Shown: piece by piece, positions 53,132-63,995 of the stretch | How positions within the stretch are numbered: position 1 is the first letter of the stretch | Layout of the letters: every line of letters begins with the position of its first letter | Assembly (NCBI GenBank): GCA_947561395.2 | Contig: OX387187.1 | Span: 19,263,829-19,327,828 of the forward strand | DNA length: 64,000 nucleotides | Reading direction: 5' to 3' | DNA from: Buxus sempervirens | Lineage: Eukaryota; Streptophyta; Magnoliopsida; Buxales; Buxaceae | Notes under the pieces: model-generated | Told to the model about the DNA's origin: nothing | The model's database searches: none | What the model saw: only the letters and a program-made list of their open reading frames with translations | Program-made: the position numbers and the translations under genes

Positions 53132-55394
53132 TGTAGACACCCCAAATTGCACAAACAATCATCAAAAATCATTATCTCCTGGAAAGTCAGCACAGAATTT
53201 GAAGAAAATAAACTTTTACCTGTATCCGGATACAAGTACTCTTTCCCGTATCCGGATATTCATACCGGATACATGTGAGCCTTAGTGTATCCGGTACCAT
53301 GTACCGGATACCTTAAGTTCCTTTTTTATCCGGTCTGACATACCGGATACCTTAAGTTTGCTCAAAATTAGGGTTTTCCGAGAGCTTTTCACTTTTACCA
53401 TCATGTCCCTCATTAAATGAGGGGAAATCGCGGAAATGACCTTAGGGTTAAGGTTGGAGTGGTTCTAGACATTAAGTTGTGTCTACCAATGACCTTAGCC
53501 TTTGCCTATAAATAGGAGCCTCCTCCTTGAGCAAATGGCACTGAACTCTTGTTTTGAATTCTCGCAAAGAAGAACTCCAAGAGAAGAAGAGAACCGCTGT
53601 GGAATCGCCTCCAGAACTCAGGTAAGCCTCAACTTTTCTTTTTATTTTCTGTCTTTACATTCCTAGATCTAGATCTCTTCTTCTACCTTTCTGTAGTGTA
53701 AAGCCTTGTTTGTATGTGTGGAAATCCTTCCCCGGCTCAAAGTATCTCAAGACTCCCCTAGCCGTAAAACGTGAAGGCGGATCTAGGAGAAACGAGACTG
53801 GGGATTGACCCTAGTGCTAGAACCCATGTAGCGTAAGGCTTTTGAATGATTGAAAACCGTTCCACATTCAAAGTACCCTTGATTATCTTAAAGAGAACAG
53901 AGGGAAACGATAATGGAACGGAACCCTAGGCTATGCTAGAACCTATTTTGTTGAATCTATATGCATGTTGTATTGATCTTGCTTGGGTTTTCACTTTTGC
54001 ACACATGTTACACTTTTTTGGTGAATAGGCTCACATTTGGGGATTTATTACATTCATTGTGATAAATCTCCAATAAATGGCCTCAATCAAATTCTGGAGT
54101 GTTTTTAAATGTTTTTCAAAGGTTTTGGATTCATCTTACACGAATCTCACACACTTTGTCAATTTTCGGATTTGATTTTCTTCAAAAGTGGCTTAACTTG
54201 ACAGCACCTGTACCCTTACTTCGGACGTCCGTAACTTCATCATCCAGATGAATTTTGGGGCGAATCCAGAACCATGGGAAAGGTGAGGCTGTCTAGTTTA
54301 TGTCCACCAAATTTCACAAATTTCTATCTAGCGGATTTTTGACACCTCTCTGTCGAAGTTAAGTGGACAGTTCAGGTTCAAATACAGAACTTGTCACTTC
54401 GACGGACCGCCATGTGTTCGTTTTAAGTCCGATTTGAGTGATTTTTATTTCTGAGTACTCCTTTTTGAGTCTATTTTTAAATCCAGTTGGTTTCATAATT
54501 TTTGGATTCCATTTGAATTATTGGTAGCCGATTTACTCAGAACTGTTCATTTGTACTTTTCTGGGTAAATCTGTGATCTTCGGGGCCTGTTCGGGAGACC
54601 ACCCAAGGCACATCCGAAGGGATTTTTGTATGAGGCTAGTTTCTCTGGAAAGATGGCCATACAGACTTCAATCACACCAAATTTCGTGGACTTTTATGCA
54701 GTGGATTTTTCTAGACAATTTTCCAAAGTTGCCCACTTACCACTTTTAAAAATCCCCAGCAGCAACTTCAAAGGAGCATAACTCCTAGATTTTTCATCGG
54801 AATGGATTGAAATTTTGCATGAAACTCTTATTTACCCTAATCTTTCAAATGGATTTGGATTGGTTCAATTTGAAATGGGATTCGAAGGATTTCAAGGCAA
54901 ATGGCATACTTTTTACCGATTTTTCCGGATTTGATTCAACTTGGTTTTGAGCAACTTGTGCTTTGATTTCCACCTCTTTAATGCTCCAGAAATGATATTG
55001 ACATAAAATGAGAACCCAAAATTCATTTGGATTCTCATGTGAAGATATCATACATTTGACCTTTTTCAAGGTTTTTCATGATTTTTAGCAAGCTTCTTAT
55101 TTTCTTTTTAGCATGAACATACACTTGGCAACCACTTCGTGTGGATGAATGGGGGTGCCTAACACCTTCCCCCGTTCATAATCTAATCCCCTTACCCATC
55201 TCTGGATTTGATTTTCAAGTAGGGTTATTTTTATCCTAGAATTTGTCTTTTGGCTATTTTTGCTTATTGGTGAACTCTTTGGTGTCCATTCTCACCCCAA
55301 AATTATGAATGGTGGCGACTCTCCCAATTTTTGCGTTGAGCCGGTGTGTTGACGGAGGGATGATCATTCCGGTGATTTTTTCCCATGTCTCACA
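53132..55394 (+). mobile_element. Tat-type solo LTR in the TRIM, 2,263 bp
   Basis: It starts TGTAGACACCCCAAATTGC and ends CCCATGTCTCACA. Perfect CCCTA duplications lie at 53127-53131 and 55395-55399. It is close to the LTRs of the 15771-38796 element over its whole length but clearly more diverged than those two are from each other. The TATA box TATAAATA is at 53507-53514. Confidence 0.92.
53221..53349 (+). repeat. CCGG palindrome array in the solo LTR
   Basis: Four units. The first is shortened to the perfect GTATCCGGATAC, and the others keep two arms around a short centre (for example GTATCCGGATATTCATACCG followed by GATAC). The arms are the same as in the young element and the centres differ slightly. 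Confidence 0.8.
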
Positions 55395-55666
55395 CCCTAG
55401 TGTTGTCTGTAGGAGGTGGTTGAACTAATGAGAGCAGGCCCATGAGGGACTGGCAGGCTTCTAGGTTAGCAAACCACTGCACTAGGACGTATATCCCTAA
55501 ATGAGGGGAGATTGTGATATTTGGATCCCACATCAGGAACAGATGAAAGCCCAGTAAAGTATAAGAGTCAAGAAGAACACTTAACCTAGTGAGGGGCCTT
55601 TTGGGGACAAAACCGTATGAGCTTAAACCCAAAGCGGACAATACCTCACTATGTTAGGTCGTTACA

Positions 55667-57185
55667 AAGGAAGAGAGGAGGAGGCTACCAGTGTGGTCAA
55701 ACCCCCCTGTGTGACCATATGGGCTTCTTCCCTGTTGCGGAATGTTTAGATTGAGCCATACCATATCGACCCCGCCTTATTCGGGGGAATTGGACTGTTA
55801 CCACAACAACACGAGAGTGCACCGTTCTTGCAGGCAGAGATCAGTCCTTGGGCTAATCCTTCGGGCAAGGAATTCGATCCTTAGACCTTTGACCTCCAAA
55901 CCACATGGGAGTAAGCTACAAGATGACCACCACTTCCATCGTTAATAGTGGACGCTTTCTAAAAAGTCTTTTTTCCACTTTCTTCTTTCTTTGAAAGTGA
56001 AGCCCCAACCTGAGTTCCTATCTTTTTTTTATCTAGAAGGCGATAGCATTCTGTTTGTATGCTTATGATATTCTACAGCATAGGAGGCCTCTCATGGTTA
56101 AACAGTACACAATCTTCCAATGAATTGCAAGGCTATATGGTGTACTTGGTAGACTTTCTTGAGAGGGACTGTTCTGAGTTGGGTTTGTTGTGGCACTCTA
56201 AAGGACTTGGCTAAGTAATGGAGATCTTCACATATAAAAAACAAGGTAAGAAGTTCTTGTTTGCGTTCTTTTTTGTTATTACGTGGCACGTTTAGAGCAC
56301 ACGTAACAAATGTACAGTAATAGATGAAAATATTTACCGGAATAATGACTACTAGGTAATATTGTGGGTATGTTAGCTTTGTGGGCAGATGAGATTAGAA
56401 GTCTTTTTTTTTTTTCTTTTTGCTTTTGTTACCGGAATAATGACTACTAGTTTTATTGTTTGCTAAATTCCTATATTTGCTTTTGCTTTTGTTAGATTGT
56501 TGTTTCTAGCCATTCTTCATGGATAACTCGCGTACTCTTCATTTCCTCTCTTGACATATGATATCTTCATAACGTTATTCCCAAAAATAAAAAAATAAAA
56601 ATAAAAAAGAGACATACACACTTTCCTCTCTTTATTAATAGTTGCTTTTTTTCAGGTCATAGCTAAAGAGATCTTTAATGCGTGTACATCCGAACCATGC
56701 ACCTGCACGTCCAGTCATACACACAAATACGAGAAACATGTTTTCCTGTTATTTTCTCCCATACTTGTGAGCATAAATCAAGGCCAAGTTTCACAATAAC
56801 ATTTTGATCAGTTACCAAACGTTGAACGTTCATTATTAAAGAATTCTTCAACGAATCTACGACCTATCTGTCTGTCTCTTTTTCCTCTAAAACATTGTTT
56901 CTCAGTCATTCTTCTTGTTCTTTAATATTTCTATTTTATCTTTCTTGGGCAAATCATTGGCGCGCACACGGTTATTGTGCTACTCGTGTGCAAAGTGCTT
57001 GGGCATTTCAGTAATGATCAGAATCTTCGTCGGAACATGAATAACCTGTAAGAAAGTGACATTGTGTGTGCCTCAACGTCAGCTATTGCTTTCTTTCTCA
57101 ATAGCTAAATAATTAGGATTTTTCTAATCATAAATACAATCTCTCTCTATTTACATTACCAAAAACCAAAAATAGTGGTGTTATG
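55667..57185. other. Intergenic DNA with a 22-bp direct repeat
   Basis: No gene is seen. The repeat containing TACCGGAATAATGACTACTA lies at 56334-56355 and 56429-56450 around a 73-bp stretch ending in a T-run. Near 56590 there is an (A)nT microsatellite. Confidence 0.5.
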
Positions 57186-57475
57186 ATTTTGTGGAAATAA
57201 TAGTGATAGTGGTAGTAATGATGTTGACGGTAATATCAATATGCTTGTGTAGTGATTGTAATGATGGTTCGGGTGGTGTTGACGTGTGTTTGCGATGGTT
57301 TTAATGATAGTTGTCATGGTGATGGAACTGATTATGGTGGAGCAGTGGTGGGCAATTAGGGATTAAGACGGCTATATGATGGTGGTTAAGGTAAGGGTAT
57401 TGGTGGTAGTGGTGTATTCTTGGTCGTTTGTGGTGGTCATGCTGGTGGTGGTGGTTGTAGTGACGGTTTTGCTGA
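57186..57475. repeat. Imperfect GGT/GAT-rich simple repeat
   Basis: Words such as GGTGGTGGTGG, GATGGTGG and GTAGTGG dominate the plus strand. A His-rich frame on the minus strand (57301-57537) is its product and not a gene. Confidence 0.7.
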
Positions 57476-57939
57476 CCATGCCGCATGATGAAATCAAATG
57501 ACAAAAAGTTACCAGATCGAAGCATCAAATCATGCATGAAAATGAGCTCAAATTCGTATTGGTCATTTTGTACAGCGTTTTCAACAACAAACGTATGGAT
57601 CTCGTTTCAATGAAAACGCAATGTCCTCGTAAGAAAGAACTAGCAAAGACAATAGAGAGATAGCAGTTGAGAATTTGTTTGACTAAAAGCGGAACCGGCA
57701 TTAATGTTACTTGTATTTAATTAAGTAATAAATATATACAAACGCTAAGAGTTGATTCACATGAATGTACCTCAAAAGTGGCCGAAGATGAAAGACTGGT
57801 CTCTGCTCGCCAAAAGATAGAATACAAACTACAAAAATGTTATTGCCTCAGAGGAAAATTAAGCAGTGAAATTTGGGTCTGGTTTCATAAATGGAACGGA
57901 GACAGCAAAGTAACATGTAGGAGGAATGGCTGAAGTGCA

Positions 57940-57990
57940 TCAATCTCCGTGGATGGTATAACGCTCCCACTTCTTTGTTGGATCATATAT
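57940..57990 (-). CDS. Possible last coding exon of an unidentified host gene
   Basis: On the minus strand a good acceptor (T-rich stretch then GTGGTTGCAG) is followed by 16 codons, IYDPTKKWERYTIHGD, and TGA. After it come about 200 bases resembling a plant 3' untranslated region. I do not recognise the protein. Upstream exons would lie to the right, beyond the LINEs that would then occupy an intron. It could be chance or a gene relic. Confidence 0.35.
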   Translation of the reverse strand: MYDPTKKWERYTIHGD

Positions 57991-58547
57991 CTGCAACCAC
58001 AATAACAGGTGCCAATGAGGAAACAAACCCAGAAAGAAAATAACAAGGGATTTCAGTGTCAGAGATCATAAAAGAACAGCATCATCATAAGTATTTGCTT
58101 GCCAAGAACTGGGGGCACATCCTCTTCAATGAAAGGAGTGCAAGCATACGTCAAGCTCCTTTTTTTTTTTTATTAACAAAATTCAAAAACCCAATGGCCT
58201 GATTGTTATATGTTTTAGACAATTCCACTCACAAGAACTTGAGTTGTACTGACATTTGAGACAACGCTGTGATCCACAACTATAATTGCCATCCAAATAC
58301 AGATTTATGACTTCCAACCTTTGAAATCAGATAAAAGATGCACCATAAAGCTATTACCGTCCCATTACAAAATACAGTGTCTATTACTAGCACACTGCAT
58401 CCAAAATACCGATCAAAAGAAGGCTGACACATTGCGGCATCAGACAATATATCTCAATCCACCTGTCAATCTTGCACTCAACAAAGCAATTTCAAAATTG
58501 GATTTCATGGTAGAAATTTAATCCTTTATATCTGTTGATGGCAGAGG
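57991..58547. other. Possible intron, no exon identified
   Basis: No gene feature can be supported. It contains a T-run near 58163 and AT-rich DNA. On the minus strand it could be the intron before the exon at 57940-57990. Confidence 0.3.
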
Positions 58548-58673
58548 GGCAAATGTAGTCAAGTGGATTAAGGCAATGAACTGTGAATCCACCATACATG
58601 GGTATGCAGTCAAGTGGATTAAGGCAATGGATTTTGAATCCACCATACATGGGTTCAATTCCCGTTATTTGCC
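58548..58673 (+). pseudogene. Decayed organelle-type tRNA-His (GUG), internally duplicated
   Basis: GGCAAATGTAGTCAAGTGG, TTAAGGCAATGAACTGTGAA and TCCACCATACATGGG follow plant organellar tRNA-His with a GUG anticodon. The copy breaks off at 58605 and a second copy starts at GCAGTCAAGTGG. The second reads TTTTGAATCC in the anticodon region (GTG altered to TTG) and runs to GGGTTCAATTCCCGTTATTT. The 5' seven bases of the first copy (GGCAAAT) pair perfectly with the last seven of the second (ATTTGCC). Changes such as GCGCG to ACATG look like CpG decay of methylated nuclear DNA. It is likely a nuclear insertion of plastid or mitochondrial DNA. Confidence 0.75.
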
Positions 58674-59277
58674 CATTATTCCTCCCATTCTATTTCATTT
58701 ATTTTATCCTTTTTTTTTATTGAAGAAACATATTCTATTTTATTGCCTATTTACTATGGCAACAGTGAATCAAACTATATTTTATTGCCTATTTACTACA
58801 GCGACGAAGAATCAAACTATCACTATATTTATTCCTTTTTCTACTTCTTCCAACATCCCATAACACATCATTCCTCTTAAATCAGCTTCCTCCTAACCAC
58901 AACAAAAACAAATTCACAGCCAACCCCTTGCCAACAGTAGCTTTAAAAGCTAAGATAAAAGGTTCCTCGCATTCTGATAGCTTCTTAGGGGCTATTCGAA
59001 GCAGACAATATGGTTAGATTGTATATGCTACTGATGCTAACAAATTTGGAGATTAAATATTGTGCAGAATCAAGAAAAATAATTCTCCCTCCGACAAGGT
59101 AAAAAGCTAGGTGCTGAGGGGAACAAAACAGAAACTTTTACCCACCAATGAAAGTTCCATTTTGTTTCTTCAGTTACTTTCTCATGGCAGCATGAGGATG
59201 TGGAGGAAGATATGGTATCCAGATGCATGGCGAGAGAGATGAAAGAGATGAAGAACTTCAAGTAATTTGAAGACAAG
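58674..59277. other. No gene seen
   Basis: AT-rich DNA with a short duplicated phrase CTATATTTTATTGCCTATTT-like near 58735 and 58775. The left end of the following LINE cannot be placed exactly and may lie in 59000-59277. Confidence 0.3.
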
Positions 59278-60331
59278 TTGGGCAGCTCACTTTATCAGGG
59301 CCCTAATCAAGTTCAGACCTCAAGTAGGGGTTTGGGTGTAGACAAAGATCGTCATTCACCCAGTCCAAAGAGTATGCAAGTGGGAGTTAGGGATGAAGGA
59401 GAACAGGAGTGGGAGAACAGGGGCGTCGGAGCTGGAGAAACTGGGATGGAGTGGAAGCGAAGGGGGGAGTCGAATATGCAATGGCCATCGGAATCATTTG
59501 GTGGTGACTTCGCTTTGGGAATGGATAGATCACCATTGGTGCTAAGTTGTACTCTATCTCAAGGGATTACGTACTCTATCTCAAGGGATTACGTGCAACG
59601 ATGGACACTTCCATGCGACAGTGCGTATGGAATCTGATTGCTAGAAGACTATACTGATTTGGAAGTCCCTAGGGAGGAGATCCAAGAAGAATTCAGTTAG
59701 GAGTGTTTTGTGGAGAGGGTTGAGGGGCTGTTTAACGCGATGATGCCATTAGAAGGTGTAGAGGTGGTGGTGGCATCAACGGAAATGGGTGGGGCTGAAA
59801 ACGTTACAACTTACGACTAGAGATCCACAACCCTCGATGCCTTTGTATGAAGAATCATTAGGCGGTGAAGATTCTCAGGCCAACTGTAAGAATGATGATA
59901 ATGTCTGTGGCAAGATCCTGCTTAGGCATCAGTTCAGCGATGCTTTTTCCCAGTTTCAAGATTTCAATTCCCATCTTAACTCTGAATTGGTCAGTCTGAT
60001 TGAAATAGGGATGTCTAACGATGCTTTGTGTTCATTTGATTGCCCTGTTGCAATGAATGCTCTCTCAGGATAATCCAATTGACTGTTGCGATGAATGCTC
60101 TTTCTCAGGATAATCCAAGTGAGACTCTTGCCTCTGTTTCTTGCTGATGCGGTCAGAAGTTAAATTCGGATGGTGGAGAGGAAGTTGCTTTAGTATATAT
60201 GCCTGAGGGTAAGGAACTAATACTGAGGAATGATAAGGGCAGAAAAGGAGGAGGAAGTAATGAGGGGGAGATAATTAGAGCTAAAGAATCTAGAGTGGTT
60301 AGTGAGGTACAATAAGAGGCAGTAGAGGATT

Positions 60332-61816
60332 GAAGGTTAGCTTGGGTAAGAGCGAAATGTTCAGTATGAAAGAGGCGGAAAATTTATCTCAGCTAAGTAG
60401 TCTCATGGGTTGCAAGATTAGTTCACTTCCAACAATTTATCTTGGAATTCCCCTTGGTGCGGGATTTAAGAAGGCCTCAGTTTGGAACCCGTTTGTGGAA
60501 AGAATGGAGAAGAGACTTTCTTCATGAAAGGGTTGTGTCCTATCAGAAGGGGGGGAATTAACTTTAATTTCAAGTGTCTTAGCGAGCTTGCCTACATTTT
60601 ACATGTCTATCTTGAAGATTCCAATCTCCATTGCTAAAAGATTGGAACAAATCCAAAGGAAGTTCCTTTGGGAAGGTCCGAAAGAAGAAGCTAAGTTTCA
60701 TCTCGTTACATGGGAAACCATTTGCAAAGAGAAAGAGGAAGGGGGGTCTTGGGTTGAGGCCACTAAAGTTATTTAACAAAGCTTTAATGCAGAAGTGGAT
60801 TTAGAGATATGGAATTGAAAAGGAGAATCTTTGGAGGAAGGTCATTCACTTGAAGTATGGCTCATCATTCAGGGATTGGTTCCCAAGGCAATCAAAAGAC
60901 GCCTACGAGGTAAGTTTGTGGAAACCTATTGCAAAGATGAGCGCTTCAATTGCAAAAAATTGCAGATTTTTAGTTGGTGAAGGCTCTAAAGTGCGGTTTT
61001 GGTTGGACACTTGGTGTGGAAACCTGAGCTTAAAGGATAAGTTTCCCATTCTTTTTAATATATGTTGGGACAAAGAAGCTACTGTCAAGGATTACTTGGT
61101 TAACATTGGGACTGATATAGTGTGGAAAATTACTCTAAGGAGAAATCTCCTAGACTGGGAGGTTTGTAACTATGAAGATTTACTGAAAGAACTCTATAGT
61201 ACTAAGCTGAATCAGGCGGAAGATGTGTGTTTGTGGATGAAAGGAGAAAAGGGAAGATTCTCTGTTAAATCAGCATTTGAAGCTTTGAATTCTACAGGTC
61301 TTAGGTTTATGGAAAGCAAGCTGATTTGGGTTAAGGCTGTGCCAAGCAAAGTGGCTTTCTTCATGTGGGTTGCTTCCTTGGACAAGCTCCTAACAGTAAA
61401 TCATTTGAAAAGTAGGGGATGGCAGCTTCCGAACCGTTGTATAATGTGTAAACTTGACGAAGAATCAGTGGAGCACCTCTTAGTACATTGCAAGGTTGCA
61501 AACAATATGTGGAATACAGTCTAAGCAGATTTGATCTGAAATGGGTCAGGCAGAAAATTTTGATGAAGTGTTGCAGGCATGGGGAAAGAAGTCTGGGAAG
61601 TCCAGGAAGGTCTTGGTATGGAACTTGATCCTAGCAGCAATTTCTTGGGTGATCTGGAATGAAAGGAATAATAGAATTTTCAGAAACCTTGAGAAGAATG
61701 TAAAATTCTTGGAGAAGAAAGTCCTGTTACTGATCTATAATTGGTTAGAATCAGAAAAGTTGATGGCCACTGTGTCTTTGGAGGAGTTTTTAACATGTGA
61801 TAAGTTCCCAGATTAG
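60332..61816 (+). pseudogene. 3' part of LINE ORF2 (RT thumb and zf-RVT)
   Basis: It reads IYLGIPLGAGFKKASVWNP, ASLPTFYMSILKIPISIAKR and LEQIQRKFLWEGPKEEAKF. The zf-RVT part (about 61250-61520) has PSKVAFFMW, LKSRGWQLPNRCIMCKLDEE and SVEHLLVHCKVANNMW. It ends EEFLTCDKFPD. A TGA at 60525-60527 replaces tryptophan (relatives read WK). An extra G in the G-run near 60745 shifts the frame, a TAG near 60801 replaces tryptophan in KWIWRYG, and a further shift lies near 61515. It is closely related to the LINE at 45954-52220. Confidence 0.85.
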
Positions 61817-61926
61817 TAAGGGAGGGGAATGCTTTGTTTCTAATCTTCCTATCCCTAGTCTTAGGTACACAATCAGATATATATATATATATATATATCA
61901 TCTGGATTACTGATCAAAAAATAAAA
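60332..61926 (+). mobile_element. 5'-truncated LINE inserted in a LINE
   Basis: A 21-bp direct repeat (60311-60331 and 61927-61947, containing AAGAGGCAGTAGAGGATT) flanks a 1.6-kb segment that ends in the A-rich TGATCAAAAAATAAAAAAT. It starts inside the RT, after the catalytic motif, at a GLKVSLGKSE piece. A (TA)n microsatellite lies at 61878-61898, near the 3' end. The perfect long duplication indicates target-primed insertion. Confidence 0.88.
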
Positions 61927-62247
61927 AATAAGAGGCAGTAGAGGATTATAGTTGCATTGGGGGTTTTTGTAATCCATGAAGCATATCAGCTGGACTACTA
62001 GACGAAAAGGAGGGGCATAAAAGAAAAGAGCAGTTAGGGAATTATGCACCAAAGAAAACCCGTGGTTATGCATTACACGAGATAAAAAAAAAAAATGGAT
62101 TTTTTCAGAAAGGATGGTTAGTTTTATGTTTTTCTTGTTTTGTAATATGGGATCCCAACTCTCTGAAAGGGTCCTTGCCAAAAGTCGGTGTATTCCATCT
62201 CCTTAATTTGTTAGTATTGAGGTCGGTTTTGGTGGGGTTTTCCTGGG

Positions 62248-62829
62248 GTGTATGGTCCTAATGTTGGCAGAGAAAAGGAGGTGTTTTGGAATGAACTGGA
62301 TGAAGTTGCAATGGCGATGCCTGCATTGTGGTGTTTGTTGGGTGACTTTAATGTGTGTAGGAATGCACAAGAAAACAATGGGGGCGGAAGAGTTACTAGA
62401 AGCATGACGGATTTCTCATTTTTTATTGACCAAAGAGAGCTGATTGATTATCCATTGGGTGGAGGCAAATTTACATGGTCCAATATGCAGGAAAAGGCGA
62501 TATGTAGCAGGTTGGAACGGGTGTTGGTATCACCAAGTTGGGATGATCAGTTCCATAATGTGGCCCAAAGGGTGTTGCCACGGTTGGTGTCAAATCACAG
62601 TCCTATTATGGTGAATACGAAGGTCTTGTCGGGAGGTGGAAGTATAGCATCATTTCGTTTTGTCAACATTTGGTTGGAGGACAAGTCCTTTCAAGATTCG
62701 TTGAAATTATGGTGGGATGACAGAAAAGAAAATGTGGGTGCATGGGCAGGATATAGGTTCATGAAAATACTGAAGGATTTGAAACAAAGAATAAAGCTGT
62801 GGAATAGGGGGCTGCTCGGAAGAATGTAA
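62248..62829 (+). pseudogene. LINE ORF2 endonuclease fragment
   Basis: YGPNVGREKEVFWNEL, then CLLGDFNVCRNAQEN (catalytic GDFN), KFTWSNMQEKAICSRLERVL and VSNHSPIMV (equivalent of the SDH motif) identify the C-terminal half of an apurinic-type endonuclease of plant L1 elements. The N-terminal catalytic part is not legible to the left, and the frame stops at 62827-62829 before the linker to RT. The linker continues near 62830-63010 with EYFDRLEESKDLNEEEK in another frame. Confidence 0.8.
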
Positions 62830-63239
62830 TGACGGAAAAAGGACATATAGGATATGATTGAATATTTTGATAGACTTGAAGAAAGTAAGGATCTAAATGA
62901 GGAGGAGAAGGTTATGAGAAAAGAAAACCAGGGTGAGATGGAAAAGGTGTTGAGACAAGAAGAGGCACTTTGGAGACAAAAATCAAGAGTTCAATGGCTT
63001 AAATAAGGGGATGGAAAGGCAGTTTTTTCACATGGAAGCCAATAGAAGAAGAAAAAAATGGAATGAGGAGTCTAATGGTGGATGGAAGCTGGATTGAGGA
63101 TGATGATAAAGCTATAGGGAGAGAGTTAACGAAATCTTAATCAAAGATGTATAGGTCTGAACCAATTTTACCGTGTTGCTTAAGGGAATTGGACATTCCT
63201 AAAATTGATACACATCAAATGGTGTGGCTAGAAAGGGAG

Positions 63240-63995
63240 TTTTGAGGAAGATGAATTTATAAAGGCAGTAATGGAGTTAAGTAGAGACAAAGCCCCTGGT
63301 CCAGATGGTTTTACATTAGCATTTTTCTAGGATTGTTGGGAGGTAATTAAGGAGGAACTTATGGAGATCTTCAAGGAATTTCATTCATATGGAATCATTA
63401 ACAATATTACTAATGCCACATTTGTGTCTTATTCCAAACTTCCAAGAGGCTGCTGAAATTAAGTATTTCAGACTGATTAGCTTAATGACCTGCTTGTATA
63501 AGATCATTTCTAAAGTTCTCTCGATGAGATTAAAGTTAGTGTTAGGTAGTATAATTTCAGCAAATCAAAGTGCTTTTGTAAATGGTCGACATATTTTGGA
63601 TTGCTCCTTGGTTGCTAATGAGTGTGCAACTGAAAGAGAATGGATAAGGTACCCAAGTTTTGTATCGAAAGTGGATATTTGAGAAAGCCTATGATAAGGT
63701 GGAGTGGGGCTTTTTGGAAGAGGTCATGAAATGGAAGGGATTTGGAGACGGTTGGTGCAGATGGATAAAGGGATGTTTACACAATGTTTCATTTTCATTT
63801 ACACTGAATTGCAAGATTACGAATCAATTTAGCTCTTCGAGAGGGCTTAGGCAAGGGGATTCATTGTCTCCATTCCTTTTTGCTTTCGGGTTTTGGGAAT
63901 CAAAGGTGGAGAAAATGAGGAAAAAATTGGCTTTGTGGAAGAGAGTATTTATCATTTGGGGGTCAAATAACCTTAATAAAGGCATTATTGTCTAA
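63240..63995 (+). pseudogene. LINE ORF2 reverse transcriptase fragments
   Basis: Pieces read [14 protein letters not shown], then a TAG near 63329. They continue with LMTCLYKIISKVLSMRLKLV, ANQSAFVNGRHILDCSLVAN and FEKAYDKVEWGFLEEVMKW. GLRQGDSLSPFLFAFGF then jumps directly to WESKVEKMRKKLALWK. An internal deletion has removed roughly 150 or more codons, including the catalytic FADD motif. At least one frameshift lies near 63660. The copy is dead. Confidence 0.85.

Larger units (their letters stand above)
52925..55666 (+). mobile_element. TRIM element, split by a Tat-type solo LTR
   Basis: Two similar LTRs, 52925-53077 (TGTAACATC...GTTAC) and 55513-55666 (TGTGATATT...GTTACA), share CTTAACCTAGTGAGRSGCCT and CCTTTTGGGGACAAAA. 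After the first, ATATCAGAG fits the initiator tRNA-Met primer site. Before the second, GAGGGGAGAT fits a polypurine tract. The flanks AAGGG and AAGGA are a near-perfect 5-bp duplication. Without the nested LTR it is about 0.47 kb, and it has no coding capacity, as usual for TRIMs. Confidence 0.8.

Noticed and set aside
52925-55666. Cassandra-type TRIM
   Set aside because: I see no 5S-like promoter boxes in its LTRs.
57301-57537. His-rich minus-strand frame
   Set aside because: A reading of the GGT/GAT simple repeat.
58548-58673. Working tRNA-His gene
   Set aside because: The anticodon is altered in the complete 3' copy and the 5' copy is truncated. Together they do not form one normal tRNA length.
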